64,000 nt of DNA from Gemmatimonadota bacterium (GTDB lineage Bacteria; Gemmatimonadota; Gemmatimonadetes; Gemmatimonadales; GWC2-71-9), in the NCBI GenBank assembly GCA_022710485.1, contig JAKLGU010000007.1:1-64000 (forward strand). Direction: 5' to 3'. Below are positions 47,978 to 56,730 of the stretch, piece by piece. How positions within the stretch are numbered: position 1 is the first letter of the stretch; every line of letters begins with the position of its first letter. Made by a program: the position numbers and the translations under genes. A model generated the notes under the pieces. The model had not been told where the DNA came from. It saw only the letters and a program-made list of their open reading frames with translations, and made no database searches.

Positions 47978-47978
47978 T
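47963..47978 (+). repeat. Shared 16-nt element, copy 1
   Basis: CCTCCCATAGCCTGAT spans the last codons (Pro-Pro-Ile-Ala) and stop of the small exported protein. It is identical to copy 2 at 57994-58009. Ile is encoded by ATA in both, an infrequent codon in this GC-rich window. Confidence 0.65.
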
Positions 47979-48048
47979 CCGCCGTCGTTGGTGAATTCGC
48001 CGAGTGCCCCCGATGGGTACGCGGCACCACACGAACCAGGATCAGGTG
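47978..48048 (+). other. Spacer between small exported protein 1 and its TolC-type gene
   Basis: About 70 bp, containing GAATTCGCC (47994-48002), which also occurs in the equivalent spacer of the second operon (58130-58138). No promoter or terminator is clear. Confidence 0.3.
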
Positions 48049-49413
48049 ATGAACAACCGAACGCCCTCCACGGGGCATCGCGCCGCATGGTCTTCTGTTG
48101 CCATGCGATGCCTGCTCCCGATCATCCTCGCCAGCGCGGTCCTGGCGGCGCCCGTTGCTGGACAGGGATCCGATGGCCGGCTGACCCTCGACGCGCTGTA
48201 TCGCTCGGTGGACAGCCTCAGCCCGAGAGTCGCCGGGGCCCGTGCCTCTGCGGTCGCCGCGCTCGCTCGCGTTCCCGGGAACCGACGCCTCCCCGATCCA
48301 CGCCTGCAGTTGGCGACAATGAACCGGCAACTGCCCGGGTTCGACCTACAGCAGCCACTCGGGATGAACCAGATCCAGCTGACCCAGATGTTTCCGATTC
48401 CGGGGACGGGAAAGCTGGGCCTGGCGGAAGACGTGGCCCGGTCGCTCGCCGACGCCGGGCAGGCCCAGGTGGGCGAATCGATTTGGGATCAGCGTGCCCG
48501 GGCGGCCATGGCGTTCTACGACCTGTATCAGGCCGAGGGCACCCTGACGATCATGCGCGAGACGCTCCGGCTCCTGGAGGCGGTGTCGTCCAGCGTGAAT
48601 GGGATGTACGCCGTGGGGGAGGCCAAGCAGGCGGATGTGCTCCGCGCGCAGCTCGAAATCGGCCGGATGACCGGGCAGGTGGCCGACATGGAAGCGATGC
48701 GCCGGACCATGGCCGCACGCCTCAACACGGTGCTCAACCGCCCCCCGGGCGTGCCAACCGGCAGCCCGCAGTTGCCAGTCTTTCCCGACACCCTGCCAGC
48801 GACCGATTCGGTGATCGCCACTGCCCTGGCCTCTCGGGGGATGCTACAGGCCGGGGCGGACCAGATCCGCGCCGCCGCCGCGGCCGAGCAGCTGGCGCGC
48901 CGAGAGATCTGGCCCGACCTGGAAGTCGGCGTGATCTACGGGTGGCAGCCGATGTCGGGGGGTGGCACCGACCAGATGCTGAGCCTCATGGTCGGCGCGT
49001 CGGTCCCGATCTGGGCCGGAAGTCGACAGCTCAAGATGCGGGACGAGACGGCGGCGATGCGCCAGATGGCGGTGGCTGACCTCACCGCGATGCAGAGTGA
49101 CACCAGAGGGCGCGTGGCCGAACTGGTGGCCGAGTTCGAGCGGACCCGCAACCTCCACATCCTCTACGGCCAGACCCTCCTGCCCCAGGCCGAGGCGACG
49201 GCCAGCTCGGCACGCGCCGCCTACCAGGTGGGGGGCGTCGATTTCATGACCTACCTCGACGCCATCATGACCGTGTACGGCTACCGCAGCCAGGTGGTTC
49301 GGCTCGATGCGGAGCAGGGTCAGGCTCTGGCCGAGCTGGAAATGGTCACGGCGAAACCACTGGTCGTCTTGACGCCCGAGCCAGCCCTCACCGCGCCAGG
49401 AGGCGCCCCATGA
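48049..49413 (+). CDS. TolC-family outer-membrane channel of the Cu/Ag efflux system (CusC-like)
   Basis: The 454-residue protein has an export signal (CLLPIILASAVLAAPVAGQ) and two TolC/OEP-type repeats of long helices and strands (QLTQMFPIPGTGKLGLAEDVARS and the second half from about residue 290). No lipobox is seen, unlike many CusC/CzcC proteins. It would form the trimeric outer-membrane exit duct for the following adaptor and RND pump. ATG 48049 is chosen; ATG 48103, immediately before the signal, is an alternative. The stop overlaps the adaptor start (ATGA). Confidence 0.87.
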   Translation: MNNRTPSTGHRAAWSSVAMRCLLPIILASAVLAAPVAGQGSDGRLTLDALYRSVDSLSPRVAGARASAVAALARVPGNRRLPDPRLQLATMNRQLPGFDLQQPLGMNQIQLTQMFPIPGTGKLGLAEDVARSLADAGQAQVGESIWDQRARAAMAFYDLYQAEGTLTIMRETLRLLEAVSSSVNGMYAVGEAKQADVLRAQLEIGRMTGQVADMEAMRRTMAARLNTVLNRPPGVPTGSPQLPVFPDTLPATDSVIATALASRGMLQAGADQIRAAAAAEQLARREIWPDLEVGVIYGWQPMSGGGTDQMLSLMVGASVPIWAGSRQLKMRDETAAMRQMAVADLTAMQSDTRGRVAELVAEFERTRNLHILYGQTLLPQAEATASSARAAYQVGGVDFMTYLDAIMTVYGYRSQVVRLDAEQGQALAELEMVTAKPLVVLTPEPALTAPGGAP

Positions 49414-50717
49414 CAAGTTCCCCGTTCGCCGCCCGCCGGAGTTCGCCCGGGCGGCGGCGTGTGATGGCAGGGTTTGCCGTCGGAGCCCTGCTGGTGACCG
49501 CGGCGACCGTCTACCTGGTCACCCGGGCCCCCACGCCGAGCGCCTCGGAGGCGCACGATCACACGGCCGCGGCCTCCACCGACACCGCGCAGCGTGTCAT
49601 GCTCTCTGCTGAAGACGCTGCCCGCATCGGGGTGACGTTCGCGGTGGCGACGATGGGACCCATGCAGCGGGAAGTTCGCACCGTGGCCCAGGTGTCCTAT
49701 GACGAGACCCGGGTCGCCAGCGTGGCCATCAAGGTCGACGGCTGGGTGGAACAGCTGGATGTGAACACGACGGGACAGGCGGTCCGGAAGGGCGAGCCAC
49801 TGCTGGAGCTGTATTCGCCGATGCTGGTCGCCGCCCAGCAGGAATTGCTGGTCGCGCACCGGCTCGTGGCCGAGGTGAGAACTGGCACTTCCTCGGCCCA
49901 GGAGGGCGCGGCAAATCTTCTCCAGGCGGCCCGTCAACGGCTGGCGTACTGGGATGTTCCCCCGCAGCTGATCGCGGCCGTCGAGCAGAGCGGGCAAGCG
50001 GAGAAGAACGTGCCCTTCCCAAGTCCCGTCAGCGGCATTGTGGTAGAGAAGCCGGTGCTGGTCGGGCAGCGCATCATGGCCGGGGAGGTCCTCTTCAAGA
50101 TTGCCGACCTTAGCCGGGTCTGGCTGGAGGGCGAGGTCTTCGAGCCCGACCTTCCCGCGGCCCGGCCCGGACTGGAAGTAACGGCGGAATTCCCGGCACT
50201 GCCAGGCGAGCAGCGCATCGGCCGAATCAGCTACGTCTATCCAACTCTCGATCCGGAGACCCGCACCGGCCGGATTCGGGTGGAACTCGCCAATCTCGAC
50301 CTCGCCCTCAAGCCGGGCATGTATGCCACCATCCGCTTCCGCGCACCGGTCCGCGAGGCGCTGAGCGTGCCGCGGTCGGCTGTGCTCGCCACCGGCGAGC
50401 GGACCTTTGTCTTCGTGGCAGACTCGGACGGGATGTTCACTCCGCGAAACGTCAGCGTCGGCGCCGCGATGGATGAGCGGATCGAGATCCTGAGCGGGCT
50501 CGCTCCCGGCGAGCGGGTGGTCGCCTCCGGCACCTTCCTCCTGGATGCGGAGTCGAACCTCGGCGCCATCATGGGCGGGATGGGCAACATGCCGGGCATG
50601 GACGTGAAGGCGCCGAGCACGACCGGCGCCGTCCGCGACACCGCCAAGTCGAAGATACCGGGCATGGACATGCCGGCCGAGTCTGCGGGAGGGGCTGATG
50701 CTCACACGAATCATTGA
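49410..50717 (+). CDS. RND efflux periplasmic adaptor with Met/His-rich tail (CusB-like)
   Basis: The 435-residue membrane-fusion protein has an N-terminal anchor helix (GFAVGALLVTAATVYLV), barrel-sandwich/lipoyl parts (VKVDGWVEQLDVNTTGQAVRKGEPLLELYSP and IVVEKPVLVGQRIMAGE), a helical hairpin and a beta-barrel (LEGEVFEPDLP to SYVYPTLDPETRTGRIRVEL). From residue 387 a tail holds GGMGNMPGMD, PGMDMP and ADAHTNH, suggesting soft-metal binding. CusB captures Cu(I)/Ag(I) with N-terminal methionines; here the Met cluster is at the C-terminus. It overlaps the channel gene by 4 bp and the RND gene by 20 bp. Confidence 0.9.
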   Translation: MTSSPFAARRSSPGRRRVMAGFAVGALLVTAATVYLVTRAPTPSASEAHDHTAAASTDTAQRVMLSAEDAARIGVTFAVATMGPMQREVRTVAQVSYDETRVASVAIKVDGWVEQLDVNTTGQAVRKGEPLLELYSPMLVAAQQELLVAHRLVAEVRTGTSSAQEGAANLLQAARQRLAYWDVPPQLIAAVEQSGQAEKNVPFPSPVSGIVVEKPVLVGQRIMAGEVLFKIADLSRVWLEGEVFEPDLPAARPGLEVTAEFPALPGEQRIGRISYVYPTLDPETRTGRIRVELANLDLALKPGMYATIRFRAPVREALSVPRSAVLATGERTFVFVADSDGMFTPRNVSVGAAMDERIEILSGLAPGERVVASGTFLLDAESNLGAIMGGMGNMPGMDVKAPSTTGAVRDTAKSKIPGMDMPAESAGGADAHTNH

Positions 50718-53700
50718 TTGGTCGCTGCGGAACCGCGCGCTCGTCCTGCTGTTCACGGCCGCAGGCATCCTGACCGGTATTTGGGCCGTCCGCGCGACAC
50801 CGCTGGAGGCCCTTCCCGACTTGAGCGACGTGCAGGTCATCGTCCAGGCCGAGTTCAACGAGCAGGCGCCGCGCATCGTCGAGGACCAGGTCACCTATCC
50901 CATCGCCGCCGAGATGCTGAAGGTGCCGGGCGCCCGGGTGGTTCGAGGGTATTCGTTCTTCGGCATCTCGTTCGTGTACGTGATCTTCGAGGACGGCACC
51001 GATCTCTACTGGGCCCGGTCCCGCGTGCTGGAGTACCTCAGCGGGCTGAAGGGCAAGCTCCCGGAGACCGTCACCCCCGTTCTCGGGCCCGACGCCACGG
51101 GCCTGGGCTGGGTCTTCCAGTACAGCCTCGAAGACACGACGGGCCGGAAGTCCCTCGCCGAACTGCGCAGTATCCAGGACTGGCAGCTGCGGTACGCGCT
51201 GACGGCGGTGCCGGGCGTGTCCGAGGTGGCGACCATCGGGGGATTCGAAAGGCAGTACCAGGTGGACCTCGATCCGGCTCGCCTGCTGGCGTACCGGGTG
51301 CCGATCACGGCTGTGATGACCGCCATCCAGAACGCCAATTCGGACGTTGGCGCCATGGTCGTCGAGTTGACGGAGCGCGAGTACATGGTCCGCGGACTCG
51401 GTTACCTCAAGAGTCTGAGCGACATCGAGAATGTCGTGGTGGGCGCCACCCAGAGCGGCACGCCGATCCGGGTGGCGGAGCTCGGGCGGGTCAGCGTCGG
51501 GCCGGCGGTCCGGCGAGGGATCGCGGAGCTGGATGGGCGGGGCGATGCGGTGGGCGGAATCGTCATCATGCGGTACGGGCAGAATGCGCTCACCACGATT
51601 CAGCGCGTCAAGGCCCGGCTGGCCGAGGTGCAGCCGAGTCTCCCGCCAGGTGTCATCGTGCGGCCGGTGTATGACCGCAGCGAGCTCATCGAGCGCGCCA
51701 TCGCGACCCTGCGCGACAAGCTGCTGGAGGAGAGCCTGATCGTCGCGTTGGTGTGCGTCGTCTTCCTGCTCCATGCCCGGTCGGCCCTCGTCGCCATTTT
51801 GACGCTCCCCGTCGGTATCCTGATGGCATTCATCGCCCTTCGGTGGGTAGGTGTCGGGGCCGACATCATGAGCCTTGGCGGCATCGCCATTGCTATCGGA
51901 GCCATGATCGACGCCGCCATCGTGATGATCGAGAACTTGCACAAGCACCTGGAGCGCGCCGTCGATGCGAAGCTGCAGGCCACTGGAGGCCCGGTGGCCG
52001 GAGCGTCGTACGACACTGGTGTCCTCTCGGTCGCGGAACGCTGGAGCTTGGTGGGGGTGTCCGCCAGGGAGGTGGGGCCGGCATTGTTCTTCTCCCTGTT
52101 GATCATCACCGTGTCGTTTATTCCGGTCTTTACCCTGGAGGGCCAGGAGGGGCGGCTCTTCCACCCGCTGGCCTACACCAAGACCTTCGCGATGGCAGCG
52201 GCGAGCCTGCTGGCCGTCTCGCTGGTCCCGGTCACCATGGGCCTGTTGATTCGCGGGCGCCTGTACCGGGAAGCCGCAAACCCGGTCAATCGCGTGCTCA
52301 TCCGGATGTACCGGCCGCTGATCGCGCTTGTGTTGCGCCACCGGTGGGGCGTCGTGACGGCGGCGGGGATGGCGGTGCTTTTGAGCTGGATTCCGTGGAG
52401 GCTGGTGGGAAGCGAGTTCATGCCGCCACTCTACGAGGGCACCATCCTGTACATGCCGACGACCCTGCCCGGGATCAGCGTCGCAAGAGCGAAAGAGTTG
52501 TTGCGGATCCAGGACCGCATCCTCAAGAGCTTCCCGGAGGTCGAGCATGTGTGGGGCAAGGCGGGTCGCGCCAACACGGCCACCGACCCTGCAGGGCTCG
52601 ACATGGTCGAGACGACCATCACGCTCAAGCCGGAATCCGAGTGGCGACCGGGGATGACCTACGAGCGACTGATCGCGGATATGGACTCGGCGGTCCGCCT
52701 CCCGGGAACCACCAATGCGTGGACCATGCCAATCAAGGGGCGCATCGACATGCTGGCCACCGGCATCCGCACGCCGGTCGGCGTCAAGATCTTCGGGCCT
52801 GACCTGGGTGAGCTCGAACGCCTTGGCCGGGAGGTCGAGGACGTTGTCCGACAGGTTCCGGGCACCCGGAGCGCGTTCGCCGAGCGCGCGGTGTCGGGCT
52901 ACTATCTGGACATCGACATCGACCGGGCAGCCGCGGCTCGCCACGGGCTCAACGTGGGCGATGTGCAGACGGTGATCGCGACCGCCGTCGGTGGCATGAC
53001 GGTGACCAGGACCGTGGAGGGGCGGGAACGGTACGGGGTCCGGATCCGATATCCCCAAGAGCTGCGGGACTCCCCGGAGCGACTGGCCTCCGTGCTGATC
53101 CCGGTGAGTCATGGCCTTGGGGGGGCGGATGCGTCGGCGATGGGCGGGGGGATGGGCGTCACCAAGCCCGCCGGGCCTGCTTCGGCAAGCGAGTCGTTCA
53201 TCCCGCTCGGGCAGATTGCCACCATCCGCCAGGAGTCCGGACCAATGGTGGTGCGCACGGAGGGCGCACAGCCTACGGCCTGGGTCTTCGTGGACGTCAG
53301 GGACCGGGACATCGGGAGGTACGTCGCCGATGCACGCAAGGCGGTCGGGCAAGCGGTGGTGCTGCCCGCCGGGTACTCCATCGTTTGGAGTGGCGAGTAC
53401 GAGTACATGCAGCGTGCCGCCGCCAAGCTACAGGTGGTCGTCCCGGCGACGCTGGCCATCATCTTCCTCTTGCTCTACCTCAACTTCGGGAACTTCGGGG
53501 AAACCGCCATGGTGATGCTCTCGCTCCCCTTTGCCCTGGTGGGCGGGCTCTGGTTCATTTGGCTGCTGGGCTACAACTGGTCGGTGGCGGTGGCGATCGG
53601 GTTCGTGGCACTTTCCGGTGTGGCGGCGGAGACCGGGGTGATCATGCTCATCTACCTCGACCATGCCTGGCAGGCGAAGCGAACGGCGGGAGAGCCGCCA

Positions 53701-53943
53701 TCCCTCCGCGACTTGTACGACGCCGTGATGGAAGGTGCCGTGGAACGGGTGCGGCCCAAGTTGATGACCGTCACCGCCATCATGGCCGGCCTGTTGCCGA
53801 TCCTCTGGGGTACGGGCGCCGGTGCCAGCGTCATGAAGCGCATCGCCGCGCCGATGGTCGGTGGTATGATCAGCAGCACCGTGCTGACTCTGCTGGTGAT
53901 TCCGGCGGTTTACTCGTTGTGGAAGGAGCGGGAGGTCTCATGA
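50698..53943 (+). CDS. cusA: Heavy-metal RND pump, Cu(I)/Ag(I) type (CusA-like)
   Basis: The 1081-residue inner-membrane RND protein has the full two-half architecture with twelve helices. The fourth-helix motif GAMIDAAIVMIEN (D405, E412) is the monovalent-metal HME4 form, not the DxGxxVDG form of CzcA. All three CusA metal-binding methionines align: M586 (LLYM-type LYMPTTLPG), M636 (GLDMVETT) and M685 (RIDMLATG), equivalent to E. coli M573, M623 and M672. It would export Cu(I)/Ag(I) through adaptor and channel using proton influx. ATG 50698 has GGGAGGGG just upstream. Confidence 0.95.
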   Translation: MLTRIIDWSLRNRALVLLFTAAGILTGIWAVRATPLEALPDLSDVQVIVQAEFNEQAPRIVEDQVTYPIAAEMLKVPGARVVRGYSFFGISFVYVIFEDGTDLYWARSRVLEYLSGLKGKLPETVTPVLGPDATGLGWVFQYSLEDTTGRKSLAELRSIQDWQLRYALTAVPGVSEVATIGGFERQYQVDLDPARLLAYRVPITAVMTAIQNANSDVGAMVVELTEREYMVRGLGYLKSLSDIENVVVGATQSGTPIRVAELGRVSVGPAVRRGIAELDGRGDAVGGIVIMRYGQNALTTIQRVKARLAEVQPSLPPGVIVRPVYDRSELIERAIATLRDKLLEESLIVALVCVVFLLHARSALVAILTLPVGILMAFIALRWVGVGADIMSLGGIAIAIGAMIDAAIVMIENLHKHLERAVDAKLQATGGPVAGASYDTGVLSVAERWSLVGVSAREVGPALFFSLLIITVSFIPVFTLEGQEGRLFHPLAYTKTFAMAAASLLAVSLVPVTMGLLIRGRLYREAANPVNRVLIRMYRPLIALVLRHRWGVVTAAGMAVLLSWIPWRLVGSEFMPPLYEGTILYMPTTLPGISVARAKELLRIQDRILKSFPEVEHVWGKAGRANTATDPAGLDMVETTITLKPESEWRPGMTYERLIADMDSAVRLPGTTNAWTMPIKGRIDMLATGIRTPVGVKIFGPDLGELERLGREVEDVVRQVPGTRSAFAERAVSGYYLDIDIDRAAAARHGLNVGDVQTVIATAVGGMTVTRTVEGRERYGVRIRYPQELRDSPERLASVLIPVSHGLGGADASAMGGGMGVTKPAGPASASESFIPLGQIATIRQESGPMVVRTEGAQPTAWVFVDVRDRDIGRYVADARKAVGQAVVLPAGYSIVWSGEYEYMQRAAAKLQVVVPATLAIIFLLLYLNFGNFGETAMVMLSLPFALVGGLWFIWLLGYNWSVAVAIGFVALSGVAAETGVIMLIYLDHAWQAKRTAGEPPSLRDLYDAVMEGAVERVRPKLMTVTAIMAGLLPILWGTGAGASVMKRIAAPMVGGMISSTVLTLLVIPAVYSLWKEREVS

Positions 53944-55994
53944 CCGGGCACGGCTCGCACACTGGCCATCGTCACCACGTCGAGGCGCCCGCCAAGGGCC
54001 ATCACGAGCACGAGTCCATGATGGCAGACCCCGCGATGGTCGTCACGATGGAGCGGGATATGCGGCGCCGGTTCTTGGTCGCGCTGGCCTTCACCATTCC
54101 CGTGACGCTGTTGGCCGGTCACATCCCCGGCGTGGGCATGCCGGTGCCGATGCCGCTCGCGAGCTGGCTGCAATTGGGGTTGTCGTTGCCCGTGGTCTGG
54201 TGGGCCGGCTGGATCTTCATCGGCGGGAGCTACCACGCGCTTCGGAATCTCAAGTTGGACATGTCGGTGCTGATCGCCACCGGCGTCCTCGCAGCGTGGC
54301 TCTCGAGCGTGTACCTCACCCTGATCGGCTATCCGACGGCCTACTACGAGGCCGCCTGCATGCTGGTGACCTTCGTGCTGTTCGGGCACTGGATGGAGGT
54401 GAAGTCCCGCCGGGGCACTTCCGACGCGCTGCGCGCCCTGTTCGACCTGGTGCCCCCGATGGCACGGGTGCTCCGGGGCGGCAGGGAGCTCGACCTGCCG
54501 ACGAGCGCGGTCGTGGTGGGCGACCTCCTCCGTCTCCGCCCGGGCGATAAGATCCCGGTGGACGGGGAGCTCACGGAGGGGAGCACCGACGTCGATGAGG
54601 CGCTCGTCACCGGTGAGAGTCGACCAGTCAAGCGCGGACCCCACGATCCGGTCGTCGGAGGTTCCATCAACGTGAGCGGTGCCGTGACCATGCGGGCGAC
54701 CCGGGTCGGCACGGACACGGTCCTTGCCCAGATCGCGGCGCTGGTGGCCGAGGCCCAGAACTCGAAGGCGCCACGGCAGCGACTGGCCGACCGGGCCGCG
54801 GCGGTGCTCGTCGTCGTCGCGGTCGGCGCCGGCATCCTCACCTTTCTTGGGTGGACCGTACTGGCCGACGCCCCGTTCCTGACGGCGTTGACGTTCTCGA
54901 TTTCCGCCGTGGTCATCGCCTGTCCCGATGCGCTGGGCCTGGCCACCCCTACCGCGGTGGCGGTCGGGACAGGCCTCGGCGCCCGGCACAATATCCTGAT
55001 CAAGGACGCCGCGACCCTCGAAGGGCTGAGCCGCATCCAGACCGTCGTGCTGGACAAGACCGGCACCATCACCGAGGGGAGGCCCAGCGTGACGGACATC
55101 CGGACTTCGCCGGGCGTCGATCCGGACATCGCTCTCGCCCGAGCGGCCGCACTCGCGGGGCAGTCCACCCACCCACTCTCGCAGGCCATCGCCGCGGCGG
55201 CGGTCAGCAGGCGGCTCCCGATCCCCGGGCCGGTCACCGGCGTGGCCGACCACCCCGGCCAAGGCGTTGCGGGCCTCGTCGCGGGCGGGCGCACCCTGCT
55301 CGGCAACGCAGCACTGCTGCAGGGTGCGGGCGTTGAGCTTGGCGACCTCGCCACTACCGCGGCGGAGCTGGCCGGACAGGGTCAGTCCGTGACCTTCATT
55401 GCCGGGGACGGGCGGGTGCTCGGCGTCATCGGCATCACCGACGCAATCAGGCCGACCTCGGCCGCGGCGATCCGTGAACTCAAGGCCATGAGCATCCAGC
55501 CCGTGCTCCTGAGTGGTGACCGCCGAGAGACGGCCGAGCAGGTTGCTCATGCCGTCGGCATCGATCGGGTCCTGGCCGAGGTGCGCCCTGAACAGAAGGC
55601 TGAGCGGGTGGCGGCGTTGCAGCGGGAGGGACAATTCGTGGCGATGGTGGGCGATGGCATCAATGACGCGCCCGCGCTGGCACAGGCCGACATCGGCATT
55701 GCCATCGGGGCCGGCACGGACGTGGCGATCGAGGCGGCGCAGGTGGTACTGATGCGTTCGGACCCGGCCGATATTGCACGGGCCATTCGGCTGAGCAAGG
55801 CCACCGTGCGCAAGATGAAACAGAATCTGGTGTGGGCGAGCGTTTACAATGTGCTTGCGATTCCCGTCGCGGCCGGGGCGTTCTATTCGTCCCTGGGCTG
55901 GTCCATTCGGCCGGAAGTGTCGGCCCTCTTGATGTCGGCGTCATCGATCATCGTGGCGGTGAATGCCGTGTCGCTGAGGCGGGCGCAGATCTAG
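53940..55994 (+). CDS. P1B-type heavy-metal ATPase with CPD motif (copper-type)
   Basis: The 684-residue protein has a His-rich N-terminus (HGSHTGHRHH, HHEHES) instead of a CxxC domain, A-domain TGES, P-domain DKTGT (D372), N-domain STHPLS and hinge GDGINDAPAL. The sixth-helix metal motif is CPD (328-330), not the common CPC of Cu(I) pumps or CPH of CopB. Last helices NLVWASVYNVLAIP and MSASSIIVAVNA match Cu(I)-type P1B ATPases. It likely exports copper from cytoplasm to periplasm, feeding the RND pump, whose gene it overlaps (ATGA). Metal identity is inferred from helices and context. Confidence 0.9.
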   Translation: MTGHGSHTGHRHHVEAPAKGHHEHESMMADPAMVVTMERDMRRRFLVALAFTIPVTLLAGHIPGVGMPVPMPLASWLQLGLSLPVVWWAGWIFIGGSYHALRNLKLDMSVLIATGVLAAWLSSVYLTLIGYPTAYYEAACMLVTFVLFGHWMEVKSRRGTSDALRALFDLVPPMARVLRGGRELDLPTSAVVVGDLLRLRPGDKIPVDGELTEGSTDVDEALVTGESRPVKRGPHDPVVGGSINVSGAVTMRATRVGTDTVLAQIAALVAEAQNSKAPRQRLADRAAAVLVVVAVGAGILTFLGWTVLADAPFLTALTFSISAVVIACPDALGLATPTAVAVGTGLGARHNILIKDAATLEGLSRIQTVVLDKTGTITEGRPSVTDIRTSPGVDPDIALARAAALAGQSTHPLSQAIAAAAVSRRLPIPGPVTGVADHPGQGVAGLVAGGRTLLGNAALLQGAGVELGDLATTAAELAGQGQSVTFIAGDGRVLGVIGITDAIRPTSAAAIRELKAMSIQPVLLSGDRRETAEQVAHAVGIDRVLAEVRPEQKAERVAALQREGQFVAMVGDGINDAPALAQADIGIAIGAGTDVAIEAAQVVLMRSDPADIARAIRLSKATVRKMKQNLVWASVYNVLAIPVAAGAFYSSLGWSIRPEVSALLMSASSIIVAVNAVSLRRAQI

Positions 55995-56042
55995 CCGGCG
56001 CGAGACCAGGGCTCCGAACGCATGGTGCGGACGACGCGCCGG
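55995..56042. terminator. Possible bidirectional terminator hairpin
   Basis: CCGGCGCG (55995-56002) pairs with CGCGCCGG (56035-56042), with possible inner ACCA/TGGT pairing. It lies between the convergent ATPase and Met-rich lipoprotein genes. No T-run is present, so intrinsic termination is doubtful. Confidence 0.35.
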
Positions 56043-56057
56043 AGTCCCGGAGGTATT

Positions 56058-56585
56058 TCAGGCGGTTGTAAACGTAAACATCATGCCATAGCTGCCGTTG
56101 GCCCCCATCCAGCCCGTCCCCATCGACCCCATGGGCTGGCCAGCGTGCATCCCACCCATCATTCCCGACGTCAGCCATACACCGCCCATCTGGGCCATCA
56201 TGTAGCCCATGCCGACTGGCTGGCCATCGGCATCCATCATGCCGCCGCCGACGTGCATGGTATACATGGCTCCGTTCGCAAAGGCGGCGTGGGTGCAGGT
56301 GACGGTGGTGCGATCGGCCGACCAGGTACAGGTCATCGGCATGGTACCGGCTGCGGCCGTGCCCATGTGGAGGTCCATAAGCGCCTCCATGCCGCTCCCC
56401 ATGGCTCCGCTGAACGTGAGTACGATGGGGGCACTGATGTCGACGTCCGCCGCGCCGCCGGCAGGGGACACCGACGTCAATGTGGTCGTGGGGTTGGCTG
56501 GGTCGGTTCCGCTGTCGCCGCAGGCGGCGGCAACAAGGAGGACACCACAACCCAGCAGTGCGGGGAAGGACCTTGTCATGAACAT
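56058..56585 (-). CDS. Met-rich Ig-like (Big_5/SbsA type) lipoprotein
   Basis: The 175-residue product has a lipoprotein signal with lipobox AAACG. The next region (TLTSVSPAGGAADVDISAPI) matches the start of bacterial Ig-like Big_5 domains. The rest is unusually rich in Met (about 24 residues in total), in patterns such as GGGMMDADG, GYMMAQMGG, SGMMGGMHAG and SYGMMF, plus CTW and CTH cysteines. Met-rich periplasmic proteins often bind Cu(I)/Ag(I), and the gene sits between a copper-type ATPase and a CDF exporter. A metal-buffering role is inferred. An AGAGG ribosome-binding site supports ATG 56585. Confidence 0.7.
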   Translation of the reverse strand: MFMTRSFPALLGCGVLLVAAACGDSGTDPANPTTTLTSVSPAGGAADVDISAPIVLTFSGAMGSGMEALMDLHMGTAAAGTMPMTCTWSADRTTVTCTHAAFANGAMYTMHVGGGMMDADGQPVGMGYMMAQMGGVWLTSGMMGGMHAGQPMGSMGTGWMGANGSYGMMFTFTTA

Positions 56586-56730
56586 CGCTCTGTCCTCTCG
56601 CGTCGGCCGTGCATACCCAGCGGGAAGTCGATCTTGTCCCCGAATAATGCCCGACGGTGGTGCCCGGCGAATGAGGTTTTCGTGAAGGTGTCCTTAGGAA
56701 GTGATACCCTCGCGACCCGAGGCATGGCGA

